Assembly: GCA_037576195.1 (NCBI GenBank)
Contig: CM075102.1
Span: forward strand, 45,876,745-45,940,744
DNA: 64,000 bases
Origin: Phytoseiulus persimilis
Taxonomy: Eukaryota > Arthropoda > Arachnida > Mesostigmata > Phytoseiidae
Direction: 5' to 3'
In this document: positions 45,672 to 59,529 of the stretch, piece after piece
Numbering within the stretch: position 1 is the first letter of the stretch
Layout of the letters: each line of letters begins with the position of its first letter
The notes under the pieces: model-generated
What the model was told of the DNA's origin: nothing
What the model saw: only the letters and a program-made list of their open reading frames with translations
Databases searched by the model: none
Made by a program: the position numbers and the translations under genes

Positions 45672-48600
45672 ACGAGCCGACTCGCCGTTAGGATCTGTCG
45701 GACTCATGACAACTTAGCGGAATATTCAGCAGTTTGGACGTGGATTGTCGACGTCGATCACCTCACCCGAGAGAACCCTATCAATGACCTCCCATTCCCA
45801 AGTCACAGTAGCGCAGCACGAGGCCCTTTTTCTCTGTCGCTGGAAGCGTATCCCACGGAAATTTCGACTCTCACGCGGCTTCCGGTTGTTGACAGGTCTA
45901 CTACGACTTTTTCTGCGGGACATGATCCTCTTTCTCCCACCCAGGCCGAGATTCTCGCCCGGAGTTTCGCAATCAATCGAGATCTGTGATACTACAGAGC
46001 CGAGATCACTGATGATAACCTCATAGATTCTGCATGAGCTACTTTCCGATTGTCCCTCTAGTTTCGAGAGCCAATATCCGCGGGAAAGGCGGGTTAGCCA
46101 TTGGTCGGCGGGTTCCACTGCCGGCTTTTGCCATTCATCCTTGGAACGGCCTCCATCGTCGACGGCAAGGGTGTCGACCGAAACAAGCAATAACATTCCT
46201 GGTCAGAGTTGGGTTATGAAGATCCGTTCAACTCCGGATGCAACCCTTGTAATCTTCCCAGAGTTATCATCAGGGTGGCCGACTCGAAGAGCTTTTCCAG
46301 AACTACATCATGATCAGACACATCACTCCGAGTTCCCACCGGTGGCCTTGAAGCGCCGAGCGACCTCTTTGGCGACACAGGTAGTTTTTGAAAATGCTGC
46401 CCTGCCTCTGACCACAGCGATGCGGAGCGACAACCGCAGAGACAGATCACGGAAGGCCTTCCCCCAGATACCTCCGAAAATGGTTTCCCGGGGGGGTCCT
46501 CCCTGCACGCCACTCGCTTCGACATCCGCCCAAGGCAGCGCTAGCGTGGTGAAGCCGATCTGCTCGTTTGGTGCTGAGCGCGCTGAGCACTTGTCCCCTT
46601 CCTCGTTGGGAATCGTAGTTGAGACAATGTCATGGTTACAACGCAGGCTCGTAGCTTCACTGCAGATGTGTGGGAGTTCATATTCAGAAGCCTGAATGAC
46701 TGGTTCCTTGAAAAGAGTCTGAAAGAACTTTTTACTGCCTTTTGTAGGCAAAATACGTCGTTCGCTGCTTGCTCGCTTCGTTGCTCGACGCATTCGTTGA
46801 CTTCACTCAAAGGGCGAGGATTCCAACGAGATGAAATTCTCGACTATAAAGGAGGAACAGAGCACAGGGCCGTAGCCCCTCTCGCGGTTTGGCCTCGATT
46901 CTCTCTTCCTTTTTCGGCAGGGAGAATACCGCGGAATGCCGACACTGACCATTCTCGACACCAACTCGACATTCCAAACTGTTTATCATATTTATCAACT
47001 CCTTCATTGAAGCGCCATTGTTGTGCGTCCGGCGCTCAGTTCCAAGTTAGACGCTCACTGCCCCGGCTTGCGGATCTCGACGGCGATTCGGGAACTTCTT
47101 GAGTTCGCGGGTCATGTTTTCCGGCGTATGGGGTCCGATTGTTCGTACAATCAGAGTATCCCGCTTTCTTGAGCCGCGTGCCGGTATTCACGCAGCAGTA
47201 TTTCGTTTCGGAACTCGCGGGGAATGGGACCAAGAATAATGCGCATTTGAGCTCTCTATCAGGGAGTTTGAGGACAACACTCCACAGCCCAACGGGTCCA
47301 CAATAGTGGATATTTCCTCGACTGAGCCACACGTATCGGTAAGTCCAGTTGTACTGATGCATGCTGGGACATCTGTCGAAGGCTCGCTCATAGTGTGTGA
47401 TCCCTTGGTCCTCACTATTCTGCTGCCACGACAAGCGATCGTGTTGCGATTTAGAAGTTTCCTTAGCGAGCCTATCGCCTATGTGAAATCGAACGCCGGC
47501 CAAACTCTCACAGAGCAACGATATCCAAAGCTGTCTCCGCGACCTGGGCAAGGAAGCCCCAGGAAACGGAAGCCGATCGAAGCGATGCTCCTCCAGATAC
47601 TAGCCTCCAAGGTGAAACAATAAGAATGATGTTGATTAATGAGCTCCAACTCAAGGCCCACAGGCCCAGCAGTTGACGTGCTAGAATAAGTCCACACGTC
47701 TTCAGAAATGGCGGAGGGTTCGCCAGGGGAAGAATTCCTCTCAGCGATGGAAGGTAAGCCACCATCGAAGAGACTCAGGAAAGTTAGAACGACAGAATTC
47801 GGTCTTCTAATATGAGACCCCCTCACCCTCCCTATCAGTCCAACATCGACGAAATCCTCGACTGGCCATGGATTTGCGCTTTCGGCAGCACATCTCTGCG
47901 TCTTGTGGAGCGAGGTATGGAAATCGATTCCGAAGTCTACTGCCGTGCGTTTTGACAAAACGACTCCGCACCTGCCCACGGAGGGGAATATACCCGGGAG
48001 TGGTGCACGAGGACCTTCCCCTATTCCATCATGTCCTCCGGATAACCTTCTTACCCCGTGACCTGAAATCAATGGATTATAGTGTGCAGTTCGAGGTCTT
48101 TGCTAGTCCTAATAGGAATTGAGCTCTCCGAAGTGGTCACTTCGTCGACAAGGGTGTAGGGTATGGTCATAAATGGGAGAGCCACGGCTCACAGCGCATA
48201 ACTTCAAGCAACGTTTGCTGCTCAGTCTCTGAGCTCCAAGCGGGCTGGAAGCACAGTCGAGTCCGTGAGCTATACAATCAGAAGATACTCTCCCGGAACT
48301 CCTTCTCCCAGAATTTCCACCGATATCAACGAGTGACCGCCATTCCTCATCTTTCTGTGAGGTACGCCAGTTCTTTTAGGAAACACGGAGAGACGTTCGT
48401 CGGAAACTCCTGGGCGTTCATCCTTCTGCTCGTCTCAAGTTCTTTCGTTACTGGTCTTCAAGAAAACCTGTGAATTCCAAGTATCGAATTTCCCCGAGAG
48501 GCTGCGGGAAAAACTCCCGACGGCTCCACCGACCATACAATTCTGAGCTTTGTTTCCGCTTTTGTCGTGCGGACATCATCACGTCCCCTGGTCGCGAGCT

Positions 48601-51600
48601 CCTCAGCCCCTGCGTCATCTTCAATTGAGACTCAGCTTTCCCGCAACAAGGTACGAGCGACTACGCGAGAGCTCCAACTCTAAAAGACTTGGCAGCATCT
48701 TGATCAGCTCACGGTGCCGGGTGGGACCTCCATCGTTTGAAGTTTGACGGATCTCTCCGAAAAGCCGATAGGATCCGTGACGATGCAGAGCTCGTACGAA
48801 ACAGCACAGGCTCGTCTTCCGTGTGAAGATATGGCGGAATCTTGAGATCCTTCTCCTTGTTGTTAGAGAGCACATTCAGTGCGATTACCTGTTGCTGAGC
48901 CCTCCTTCTCGCAACACGGAAAGGGCTCGGAGAGAGGGCCCGAACTCTCCTGAGTCGCTTCCGAGATTGCCCCGCTGCTCCTCAGTAGGAGCTCCAACGG
49001 ACTCCTGGTGTGATTGTACACTGAGCCTGACATACCCGATGTATGGATGGTCTTCCCAAGTTTTCTGATTCCGTGCCGAGAGCTTGGCCAAGCTACGAGC
49101 TGTGAAATGAAAAACCCTGTTGTTTGACCGATGGAGCCGTTTGGTGCTTTTCGTGGTGATAGCTGAACTCAGGAATAAGATGCGTCTTTTGTGCTTGTCT
49201 TCAATCCATCTGATTTTGTTGCCGCTGTTATGGCTGACCGGTTGTGAGACGTTCCATGGCCACCAGAGGAACGGTCACAAAAAAGGACCTTCCTTGAATT
49301 TCAATTTATTTTTGCGACAAGAGGAATCTCAGAGGATGTTAGGTGAGTCGCGGTCACTAATTGCAGAGACGTAGCCGCCCGTGATTGCGTGAGTCAGCCA
49401 TCAGTACCATTCCCTCAAATAATGAGGGTTTCTCCAAGAGATCGTTTACGATGAGACGCGCCGAAAAGATAACTGCAAGATGTTTTCCGGGACGGAAGTG
49501 ATCCTACAATCGTGCTGAGGTCTGTAGTTCGACCTCAGTCCTCTCACGGGGTCGTCGACTCTCTGTGAAACGGCCGAGCATACTGGCGGTTCATCCCCAT
49601 TTCCATGAAGAGTCTTTTATTGGCCCTTGGCGGATTCTAGAAAGTCTGGAACCGCGGCTACGGCTGCACTTCGCTTTTGCAGAGAGAGACATTCAGAGCT
49701 GAACCCAGTTTCTGCAGATATCGGCCAGGAACACGGTGTCGCTTCGTGAGTGACCGAAGCGAGAGCTGTATACGGCGAACCGAAAGTTTGTGACGCTACC
49801 ACGCTAGTCACTGGACGCCGTTTCTCGGTATCCTCTATCCTTTTTCGGGCCTCGCGCAGTCCCGCTTACCGGACGCTTGACTGCCCTGCCTGCCGAGTCG
49901 AAGATCAACGGCTCGTAATACCGCGAATGTTCTCTTCACTCGGTGTCGATTGCTTCCGAGCAGTTCGCGCAACGCTCTCGGCCGTTACGATACTTAGGGG
50001 ATGCTTCGCAATCCATAAATATCACTTTCTCCGTGAATCCCCAAGCTACCACTGAACTGAGATCGAGCCGTGTCTAATAAGGGTTGCAAACAGTTTTATG
50101 TTCTGTTTGTTCTGAAGATTATTATCGCTCGCCAACGGAAAGCCATCGCCCCAAAATCATCATGTTATACAAAAAAGCGCCTACCGGCTTCATAAAAGCT
50201 GTGTACGTAAGCATCGAGGTAAACATTGCCCCAACTCTCACCCCTGCTTCCATCCTCGCGGAAATCTTCGTCTGAATTTCGAGCCGGTCATAAGAGAGCA
50301 CACGTGCCGCCTCCGGGAATCCCCCTCTGCTCTCTTTCGCGAAAGTAAACCGACTCGTGGGGATGGGACAGCGGCGTGAAGAGCTGCAGGAGGCCGAGTA
50401 GTCGGGGCGTAGAACGATGGGACACGACCAGAGGTGGGCGGAAGGAAAAACTTGAGATGAGAGCAAGCAATCTGGCTGCTCTGCACAACTTGTCTAACTG
50501 AGTTGAATTGAACAGTTGATAGAAACGAGTTGAGGCGTGAAAGCCTCCAGACGTAAGCAGCGCCTTTTCGCGTAGTTCTACGTAATGCGCCTCAGCGCTT
50601 TTGTTGAAAAGCTTCTATTGGTTTCAATAGGGCAGCGAGAAACGAAAACCAGGGGGAGTCAGACACTTGCTCAACAAGTACAACTGACCGGAGCGGGTAG
50701 TCGGTGCAGACTTTTCGCTGACTCCAACGTTTGCGATCGTTGGATGTTTTTTTATTCCGACGGAGAGATAGCTCATCGAGAAAGGTGAAGGAGCTCTCTT
50801 GGTGATCTTCTCCCATTCGACTCATTCGCGTTCCACGAAAGAGGATCGACAGGGAATTCAAACGGAGTGCCACTGACTCGAGTGGTTCGAGAATGAGTCC
50901 TCAACGTAATTAGCACAAAGTGGACATCGGGTATCGAATTCCGATGTTGACTTCGACCAAACTAAAAGCTGTAGACTTCCCTAATGACTGCAGTGATAGA
51001 CTCGCTATGGATCGCCACCGAATGCCGACGATGGAGGTTCTTGCTCTGTGGATTCAGAACTCGGCCGACCCTCGAAACCCGTGCCTCCCAATCTGGAGAA
51101 TCCGATCAGGAACTTCGATTTGGTTCCAAACTGCACCGCGTCCTGGTCGTTTATGGTGCTTTTCCGGAACCGGGATATTCCAATCCAACGGGAACAATTG
51201 CGGCCACGCGCTAAGATCTGTAACAACTCGTTGACGCTTCCCAGTCAGCAAGCAAAGTACGAGCGACTCAATGAATGCGAATATTTAATCGGGTCGATTT
51301 TAATTCATTCAGCGAGACGACAAATAGAAGCCCACATCTTCGGGTCGATCATCGAACCCTCGCGAGAGTAGCGTACGTTGTCGCTGGAGCGTCCAATGTT
51401 CGGAGGGGAATGGTAGCGACTCTGACACAAATTACGTTACGACCGCGGACGTTCAAGTCCATTATTATACGATGGATTCTATTATGGATTCCGATTGGTC
51501 TGCTTACATCCTCGGACTGTCTACTCTGTCGCTAGAAATTGAATTCGCGGTCACCGACGCAAAAATAACCTCGTCCTTTGAAAGAATGCTCGGACCCAGA

Positions 51601-54600
51601 ATTCGGAAAGGGTTCGGTTGTCGTCTTGCCCTAAATATCTGGGTTTCCGCCTCATGTCGAACCGAATTCAGAGGATTTGCCAACTCGATTTCGAGTCTCT
51701 CGAGGCGAGAACATCGGCTCGACTTCGAGACTGCATCCGATGCATTCGACGCGAGTCTTACGAAATGCAACGCTTTCGCCGGTCTCCAGGACTCTCCGGG
51801 GATGCGTCCTCGATGGAGTTTACGAACGCTTGATAGTTAACCTTCGACAAAGCGCTAAACGTGATCCCGCAACTCCGTGCATCCGAAACTCGAAGAGCTC
51901 GAATCCAAGATGGTGCCGGGAGCCGCGACAATACGTCAGCAGCTCCTCCCCTCCCACAGAAATCGCAGGCTGTGCACGCGCTTCCCAATGTGATGCAAAT
52001 TCCATTGACAAACCGGGCGGGCGCCTCGAAAATTTACTATACTCTGGATGAATTCGCTTTCCTCACTGAGTTATCGGAGGCTCGTCTGACTTAGTGAGCA
52101 GAGGGTCGTTACCCTCCGCATCGAGAATCTTGATTTTGATCGAGTCACACACAAGAATAAAAGATGGGCCGCGGGATTATTATGGATACGCACAGATATT
52201 GGAAGAAGGCGCGAAGATTAATGACGCATGGGGCTTATCTCTAAACTGGAGACCCTCTTCCGAGCACTTGGTCTCGGCGTCACGACGCTCTCCCACACGA
52301 CAACGAACTTGCTCGCCGCTAGCGTCGGGACTCCTTCGATGATTCTGGGAAGTGAATCCATCGGCAACGACTGAGATAAGCTCCAGATTTCATGAACCGA
52401 TCCGGTGATTTGTGTAGTCGTTGCGGATCGCAATCAAATATCATTTCAGTCGCTCAACTCCATGAGCATCTGATCCAGCTACTTTTCCTGTTTCCTCTGG
52501 AGATCCGGACAGAGAGGTCTCAGCCACCGGGCTGGGCCATCACGTTCGGTTTTCCCTGTTTGAGCAGAGTTTGCGACCAAATTGATTCGGTGGTCTCGCT
52601 TTGTGTCTGGATCCTGCAGCAGGCATTGGTTGCATTTCACTAGAGCTCCAAGGGGAAATCAATGGAGCTCAAGGTAGTGTTTGTCCAGCCCGCTTTTTCC
52701 TCCTCGTTTCGCCAACCGATCTTCTCTGTTTGGTCGAATGTTACGTCTAGGCCCAGAGCAATAAATTCCGAACTTGACGGTTTCGCAACTCGCGAAGCGA
52801 GCCGATGACATCACCTTGCTGTCTCCTGGCTGCTGTGTCGACGACTCCTCCGTTGCTACAGAGTGGACAACATTTCTGCACTGGGAAAGTCTCCGGTACT
52901 CATTGCGTCAGAAACGGTCGTCGAAATAGTTCCCAGCAAAGATCCCAGATCGAGTCGGAGCGAGTCGAGATACCAAGCCGCCAGAGAGGCGATTCCCCAT
53001 CCGACTCGAGTGGGGCTCAGGGTTCCGCATAGCTTGGTGCTGACTCCAGGACTCTCTCGGTAGCCAGTCGTTCGATGTTCAGTAATTACGTCGCTTTACA
53101 ACTCTGTTCACTTAACTACACGCACCCCAGTCCTGTTCGACATCAACGTCCCATCTCGATCGAACAATTCAGTTTGTACCTTGCCCCTGCTGGTGGAGTC
53201 ATCCGTGCGCACTGAGAGACCTCGGATCTCCTGTATATAGTTTCTAGAACGTGGAGTTTGGATTCCGTACGACGCCATCAAGTTGCTCCTTGCTAGGTTA
53301 AACAGCGGCAGCACGTGGTTCCGACCCGGAACGGCTCAGTTCAACTCTGCTCGAAGCCTCGTCTAAGTATCCTTGTGTTCCTATTCACGCCTCGTCCCCT
53401 ACGCTACAGTATACCCAGCCCGCCTTTCATCCGAGTTGCCGATATTAAATTTTTCGTTCGAACTAGTTTTCGCGCAAGTTGCAATACCTGCCAAGGCGAG
53501 ATTACGACGACCAAGTTCGAATGCCGGGCGTTTTTCGACGAAGTTTGGTGTAACAGGTTCGGCCGTTGCGAAGTTTTTTTCTTGGAAAAGTTTTTGCCCG
53601 ACCACAAACTTCGACTCTTTTGCATCCACCCCGTTATCGGCGAATGAACCGTGAGAACGGCAAACGTCGGTTTCGGGAGTTGGGGTTTCGAAGGTCGGAA
53701 CTCACTCCACGTCACCGGCGGCGTGATCAAAAACTGAAATTTCGGGTCCGATCGTTCGGTTGGTTGATTCACTGTTTCGTGAAAGAAATCCGTGCTCCGA
53801 ATATTGCTGACGATGCGTTTATGCTGACGAACAGAGAGATGTTGCAGATCAAGAAGAAGTCACTCAGTTTTTCCCAGCGTGTCAACAGACCAAAAGGATC
53901 TGAGGAGCGCTCTCACCCCAAAAGACTCGTGGCGCCGATTCGACGCACGTGCCTTCTGCACTGCGTGCGTCAGCGACGTCGACCTTATTCTTAACGCTGT
54001 AACGTTGCACGCAGTCGGGTCCTTTAGCTCACCACGAGGGTTGGCGTGTCGGAACATGAGGCTCATTTTGGTCCTAACCTCACGGGATGCCGAAGCCTTC
54101 GGTATTCCTTCCATCGCCGCATCATCCTCGATTCCGCGAGCATCCGTCTAGCATGGAGCGGGTCGAACGAGCAGCTCCAAGGTTTGCGTATGCCGAAAGA
54201 ATGCGTGAGCTTTAATTGCGTCTCCATGCGGCAGCTGGGTAGAGCCCAATGCTCGAACTGGAGTCACCACCAGCTGTGTCCGTGGGCCAAAGTTCCTAAT
54301 GTAACCGAGTGCTGTCCCGACTCAAACTTGCAAAACAAACAAACTTTACGTCCAGAGTTGCAAACGGCCTCCCATGTGCCACGCTCAATCACACAAGCAA
54401 GCGAGCGTCCGAGCAAACCAAGTAATGAAGATCGCAACAACGGGGTCAACACTCGCGATACGGGGTCAGGCGGAACATGGGGTTGAGATTCCTCAGGATT
54501 CTGCGGATGCGCTCCGACGAGCTAGACTCAGATGTGCTCACGGGGCCGAAGACGTTTTTCAATGAGCTGACAACGGCGCCGCTATCTATTCATCTTGAGG

Positions 54601-55786
54601 ACGGAGTTCGTTTCCGATGCTAACTGGAAATGTATTCCTTGAGCGTGGACGAGCAAAATCCAAGCGCCGAGAGAAGCGTTTGAAAGAATTCTATCTCGCA
54701 AAAAATCGATGGAGTTCGCCTGTCGAAACTTCCTGCTCTCGAACCCTATTGAGCAGATTCTCCTCGGTCGCCGAGGGATTTGGATGGCGGAGTTCTTCAG
54801 ATTGAGTTTCGGATACGCGTCAGCTTTTAGAGAAGATGCCAACGTGATGCGACGCTCGCTTACAGCGGGAGCCGAATCTGCCGACTGACCGTCGAAAAAA
54901 TTGACGAAACCGTTGTTGCGGAATCTTTGAGCGAATCGATTTGAGTTTGCATTGATCCCTTCGGAGTTTCCGTGAACGACCGATCAGCTCGGTGGTGGGG
55001 GAGTCGTCGTTTCAGAGTCGTTCTCCCTCTCGGTGCTCAGCCACGGAGGCTGGAATATTTTTCTGCGGAAACGAAAACAAAGACTACGGGGGATGAAACT
55101 GGAGAGCTCCAATTGTACCAGGAGTTGCTTCCGGGGAAGACGGGAACGCGGATGAATTCGCGGAAGTTGAAAGAAACCCGCAGGAAAGCACGAAATCCAC
55201 GGAATGGAGGGGAGGACGACGGATCGGAAAGCGCTGTTGTGACAAACAGAGCCCCGGGTCTCCTCCACCGACAGTTTCCGGACCGGCTAGAGCTCGGCGG
55301 AACTTTTGCGAATCAGATCTGCGATCCAACTGCGGTTCCAATGATGCGACAAGAAGCTCGCTGAGCGACCACTCTGAAAGCTCAGAAGAGTGCTGATACT
55401 CAACCCTCCCAAAACTTCGGTCGATCGGCCGGTCGGACGTCGTAAAGCTCTCCCAGTCGAGTTCATCGATAATTTATGTACTAGATAAACTTTTGAAGAA
55501 TCCTCTCCGCGGTGCAAACTGTTGCGTCGAGATACCGTTCCCAACAAGTTGCTCGTTTGCGCCGTGCTAAAAATTGATTCCAACTTCAAATCTCTCGAGG
55601 AGTGAGTCTGTTGAAAGTTCGACGGTGGAGGAGGAAGAACTACTCGGGGAACGGAGCGACGCCAGTTAAACCCCCGAGAACTCTGAGACGCACGAGCGTG
55701 TGGGCCTGATGGGAAACGCGGGCTTGGCAGCCACGAGCGGTGCAACGGAGAGTCGACGGCTCATTCGACGACGCATTCGATTTCAG
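45672..55786. other. Long region without a recognised gene
   Basis: Many overlapping open frames of 60-197 codons occur on both strands; the densest cluster is 45.7-48.1 kb on the minus strand (for example 47551-47036 and 48072-47479). None has a recognisable motif, and competing frames overlap on the same strand. The signal-peptide exon of RYK should lie in the right part of this interval but was not found. Confidence 0.3.
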
Positions 55787-58376
55787 GTATCAACGTGTCC
55801 CTATTCTACGTTAAGGAGGGCTCAATGAATGATTACGCTCTTCGATTTCCTGTTCCTGTCCCGGGCAACCTTTCCCGGCTTGAGTTCACGTGGCAGAACC
55901 TCCGACCTCAGCAACCTCTGAAGTACCGGATCGAAATGACCGTTGATAACCCTGAAGCAATGCAGCCTCCCAGACTTGACATTCCATCGACAGGTGAGAC
56001 CGCGCCCGAACAATCGACAGTCCGTGAGGTTCTGACATGTTACCCGGGTCGAAGTGCTATTTTCATAATTACCATTCACTTCCAGGCCCACTGCCTGTGT
56101 CGTCGCCATCATCGTTCGTCGTGTTCCTCGCGTGCACGGGGATAACAAGCGCTGAGGTCCGTATAGGGATAAACCTGAACATAAGTTCCACAGAAGAGGA
56201 AACGATTTCAACTATGGTGAAAATCCAACGGAAGAAAGTTTGTCTCAAAGGTACATTGCAAGGGGGGGGGGGCAAACGTCAAATGCGCTGACGGACACAC
56301 GAGGGAAAGATTCTTCCCAACGGAAGATGAAATGTTCAATCCAACGCAGTTTTTAACCCCCGAATTCCGTGCCGCAGACGAGAAGAATTCCATCAAAACA
56401 TCGACAGAGCGTGATCCTGTGGTGCGTGTTGACAAAGACGGGGTCGGCGAAGATGACATGGACGAAGACGGAGACGAGGAAAACTCTGTGTTCGTATCAG
56501 AAAAGCAACGTGGTGAACACGGGAAAAAGAGCACAGCAAACACAGCCATGGTCATGGGTGGGTATTACCCTTTCCTTCAAGACGTCTTCCATGGGAACGA
56601 AACACATTTCATAGAGATCTCGAGCATTTGCAACAAAACGTTTCCCCTCAACTTCCGTAGACGATGCCGCTACGACACCCCTGCTGGTCGCCGATGGCAG
56701 TTCACTAGTTTTGTACGCGGTCGCGGGAGCGGCCGTCGTGGTCGCGATGTCTCTGATGATGGCCACTACGTTATGCTACGTCCGCACAAGGAAACTACAG
56801 AGCCTGAATCAACACCAAGGGAACGTGATTATCCAGGCGACCGCGGATAAATATTTGCAGGAATGGATCACGGCCAGCTCCACGCTACACTTGAAAGCCC
56901 CGCAGTATGCGAAAGGTTATGTCGGCAACATGTCGGCTGCTTCCGGCCAAACCCATCGACTTCTCCGGGTCCCTGGAAGCCCGGTCGCATCGACCGTTGC
57001 GTCGTACTCATCGTTCCGAAAACCGAACTTTGGTATGCCACCCTCGCCGGCCCCACCCATGAATCTTCTCACAATGCACTCAGCGGCTGGCGTGAATAGT
57101 TCTGCGGGTCAGTACAGCACCATCAACGACACTCTCCAGAGCAGCAGTTCCACGCTGTCTGAGCAGCTGGCGGAGCTCGCTGTGGAGGCGCGTTGTTTAA
57201 CTCTTGTCAAGTTGTTGACAGAGGGTTCGTTCGGGCGAATTTACCATGCTCTGCTGAATACGTCGTCAACGAACAGCTCAGAGTCTCAGCCGGTGCTCGT
57301 CAAGACGATCACCGAGCAAACAAGCTCAGATCAACGTCAAGTGTTCATGCAGGAGGGCATGATGCTCGTGGGAATGAACCACAGCAATGTGATGCCGGTC
57401 GTGGGGACGTGTTTGGACATGTCCAACGGTCAACCGGTGTTGATATACCCGTTCATGAGCGAGGGGAATCTCGCGCATTTCCTCAGGAGGAGTAAATTTT
57501 CTCGGAATAGTCCACCGAGAACGGAGGCAGGACACCCTCTGACAACCCTGTCAACTCAGGACCTGGTTGATATGGGGGTCCAGATCGCCGAAGGACTCAT
57601 GTTCCTGCATCGGAGGTTTTTCCTCCACAAAGACATCGCGACTCGGAATTGCATGTGAGTAGCTCGTAGAGCGCGAGATTTTCTTTTCAATACTTGATGA
57701 TGATCACGAACCAAGAGAAGAGGCCATAGATTGCATGATGAGATGTTCGGCCGGGGATCCGCAGGACGGCCGGTTGAGACTCTCGTTCGGAAACCCTCTT
57801 GGGATCGTCGAAAGCTTGGGGTAGATCCCTCATCCAAAAACCATTCCGTTCTTCAGGGTCGACGAGCGCCTCCACGTCAAATTGGCCGACAACGCGCTCG
57901 CCCGCGACTTCTTCTCAGAGGACTACCATTGGCTGGACGAAAGCAATCGAGACCAGGAACAGGAAAAGCGGCCCGTGAAATGGCTCGCTTTAGAGTCGCT
58001 CCAAAAGCGGGAGTTCACGCCCGCCTCCGATTTGTGGATGCTGGGAGTCACCCTGTGGGAATTGCTCACCCTCGGCCAGCCGCCTTTTCCTGAAGTGGAT
58101 CCTCAAGAGATGGCCACTTACCTCAACAGCGGCTACAGATTACCACAGCCGACTAACTGTCCAGACGAACTGTAAGTACCCAACGAGAGGACTGCGTAGG
58201 GCACGATCCGAAACTTCAATCAGCATACATCATAAATCTTATTCCGGCACTTCTCAACTTGAAGGTTCGACGTCATGTTCCGCTGCTGGTCGATGTGCCC
58301 GGGCGAGAGACTCACTTTGCCTCAGATGCTGCGAGCGTTGGCCAACTTCTATAATCAGCTTGGGAGCTACATCTAG
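55787..58376 (+). CDS. Ryk: RYK-family Wnt receptor pseudokinase (N-terminus missing)
   Basis: RYK proteins (Derailed in flies) bind Wnts through an extracellular WIF domain. Five phase-consistent exons: 55787-55993, 56086-56250, 56661-57654, 57857-58171, 58265-58376. Exons 1-2 are the WIF domain (VSLFYVKEGSMNDYALRF start, KIQRKKVCLK end). Exon 3 has the transmembrane helix AVAGAAVVVAMSLMM, a Ser-rich juxtamembrane region and the kinase N-lobe. Kinase-domain landmarks are those of RYK rather than an active kinase: EGSFGRI for the glycine loop, VLVKTI with the lysine kept, HKDIATRN for HRD, and ADNA for DFG. The C-lobe has PVKWLALESL, WELLTLGQPPFPEVDP, GYRLPQP and CPDEL. The stop follows NFYNQLGSYI. 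The signal-peptide exon was not identified. Autophosphorylation is not expected, given the altered DFG. Confidence 0.9.
56251..56660 (+). other. RYK intron holding a long acidic open frame
   Basis: Phase shows that the flanking exons join directly (AAA G|AC). Yet the intron carries one open frame across almost its whole length, with an acidic stretch EDDMDEDGDEEN. It follows a run of nine to ten G residues near 56262-56271. It may be a retained or alternative exon extending the region between the WIF domain and the membrane. Chance is also possible. Confidence 0.3.
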
Positions 58377-59482
58377 GTGTTCTCCGTGTTTTCCTGCATT
58401 TTCCAACAAAGAACTCAGCGTTGGTTTTTTCGAAAGCGTGGTTCCTGAAACAGCCCCACGAGCGCCTGCGGAGAAGGAAAAAACACTGTTTTCAGATGTA
58501 AATAGCGAAGATCGAATTGTGGCTGAATGAGATGTTTGTAATGAATTGTGTTGCCTCATGGAGATTTTATAACGGAACACATCTTGGCGCTGGTTCGCAA
58601 TGTACTGTTGTAGTCAAGTGGGCTCTGCTTCCGAAACACCTGAGAGAATATTCGTGGAAAGCAGAATGGTCGTGGACTTCCCTCCGGACAACTAATACAC
58701 TATCGCCGGACAGGAAACGGATGCTTCACTCGAGATACTGACATCTTTCAAACTCAGAAGATTTTGCGCTGCGAGAATTGTTGAGGCTCGTGAGTTGAGT
58801 TGGACACAAAATGGCGGTAGTAATTTCTGTTCGAGAGCTAGTTTCTCCGTCCTCTAGCTGAGGTGGGACGGAAATTGAGAAAGAAAACGCGTGATGATTT
58901 TCCAGAACGAATCTACGGAACTTTTCGATCCAGAAATGGGGTGACAGCGACGACAAAAACTCAACGTCTTGCCAGAACTGTATAAATAGGAACATCTATG
59001 ACTGATATTTATGTAAACATTTTTACGAGGCGCTTCACGGTGTGGAAAGGATAATAAAGGAAAGTGTTGTTTTTATGAAAATGATTTATGACGTCACGTT
59101 CCTCTCGGAGCCCCGATGCGTTACATCCTTTTCTCGCAGCTTTCTTCACTTTCTGCCGAAGGCCTGGAGAGGATATCTGGGTGGTAGTACTCGGGCCATT
59201 GTTCGATGAGGGGATTTTCGGAAAGCGTCCCGGTCCGCCACGATCGAGAGACTGCAGAGACGGTTGAAAGTAAACTTCAAAGGTTGGGTGCGGTTCCAAG
59301 ATTCTTCTATTAAATGATGAGTAGGCCGACCACGACGTCATAAGGTCAACCTTCGGGTATTCTCTCGCGCACGCACGCACGCTCGCTCACATTCATCCAT
59401 CCGTTCACTCATTTATTCACCACTACGAAGCTTAATGAAAGATCTTCTAAAGTTGAGGTCCTATTCAAAACAAGCTTGAAAA
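58377..59482. other. Region downstream of RYK, no recognised gene
   Basis: Probable RYK 3' UTR at the left. A simple-sequence patch of GCAC and TCAC type repeats lies at 59365-59420. No coding signal is recognised. Confidence 0.35.
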
Positions 59483-59529
59483 ATGAAGATGGGCCTCTTT
59501 GATGCAGGCCCCTCGTTAAACTGGGTCAG
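59483..59529 (+). CDS. Candidate first coding exon (16 residues), unknown gene
   Basis: ATG in good context followed by KMGLFDAGPSLNWVR up to a perfect donor, GGGTCAG|GTGAGT. Start, frame and donor fit a short first coding exon of a plus-strand gene. The next exon was not found. Too short to assign. Confidence 0.2.

Noticed and set aside
47036..48072. Overlapping minus-strand frames with a hydrophobic stretch
   Set aside because: Two frames overlap on the same strand and could not be joined into one consistent model. No motif recognised.
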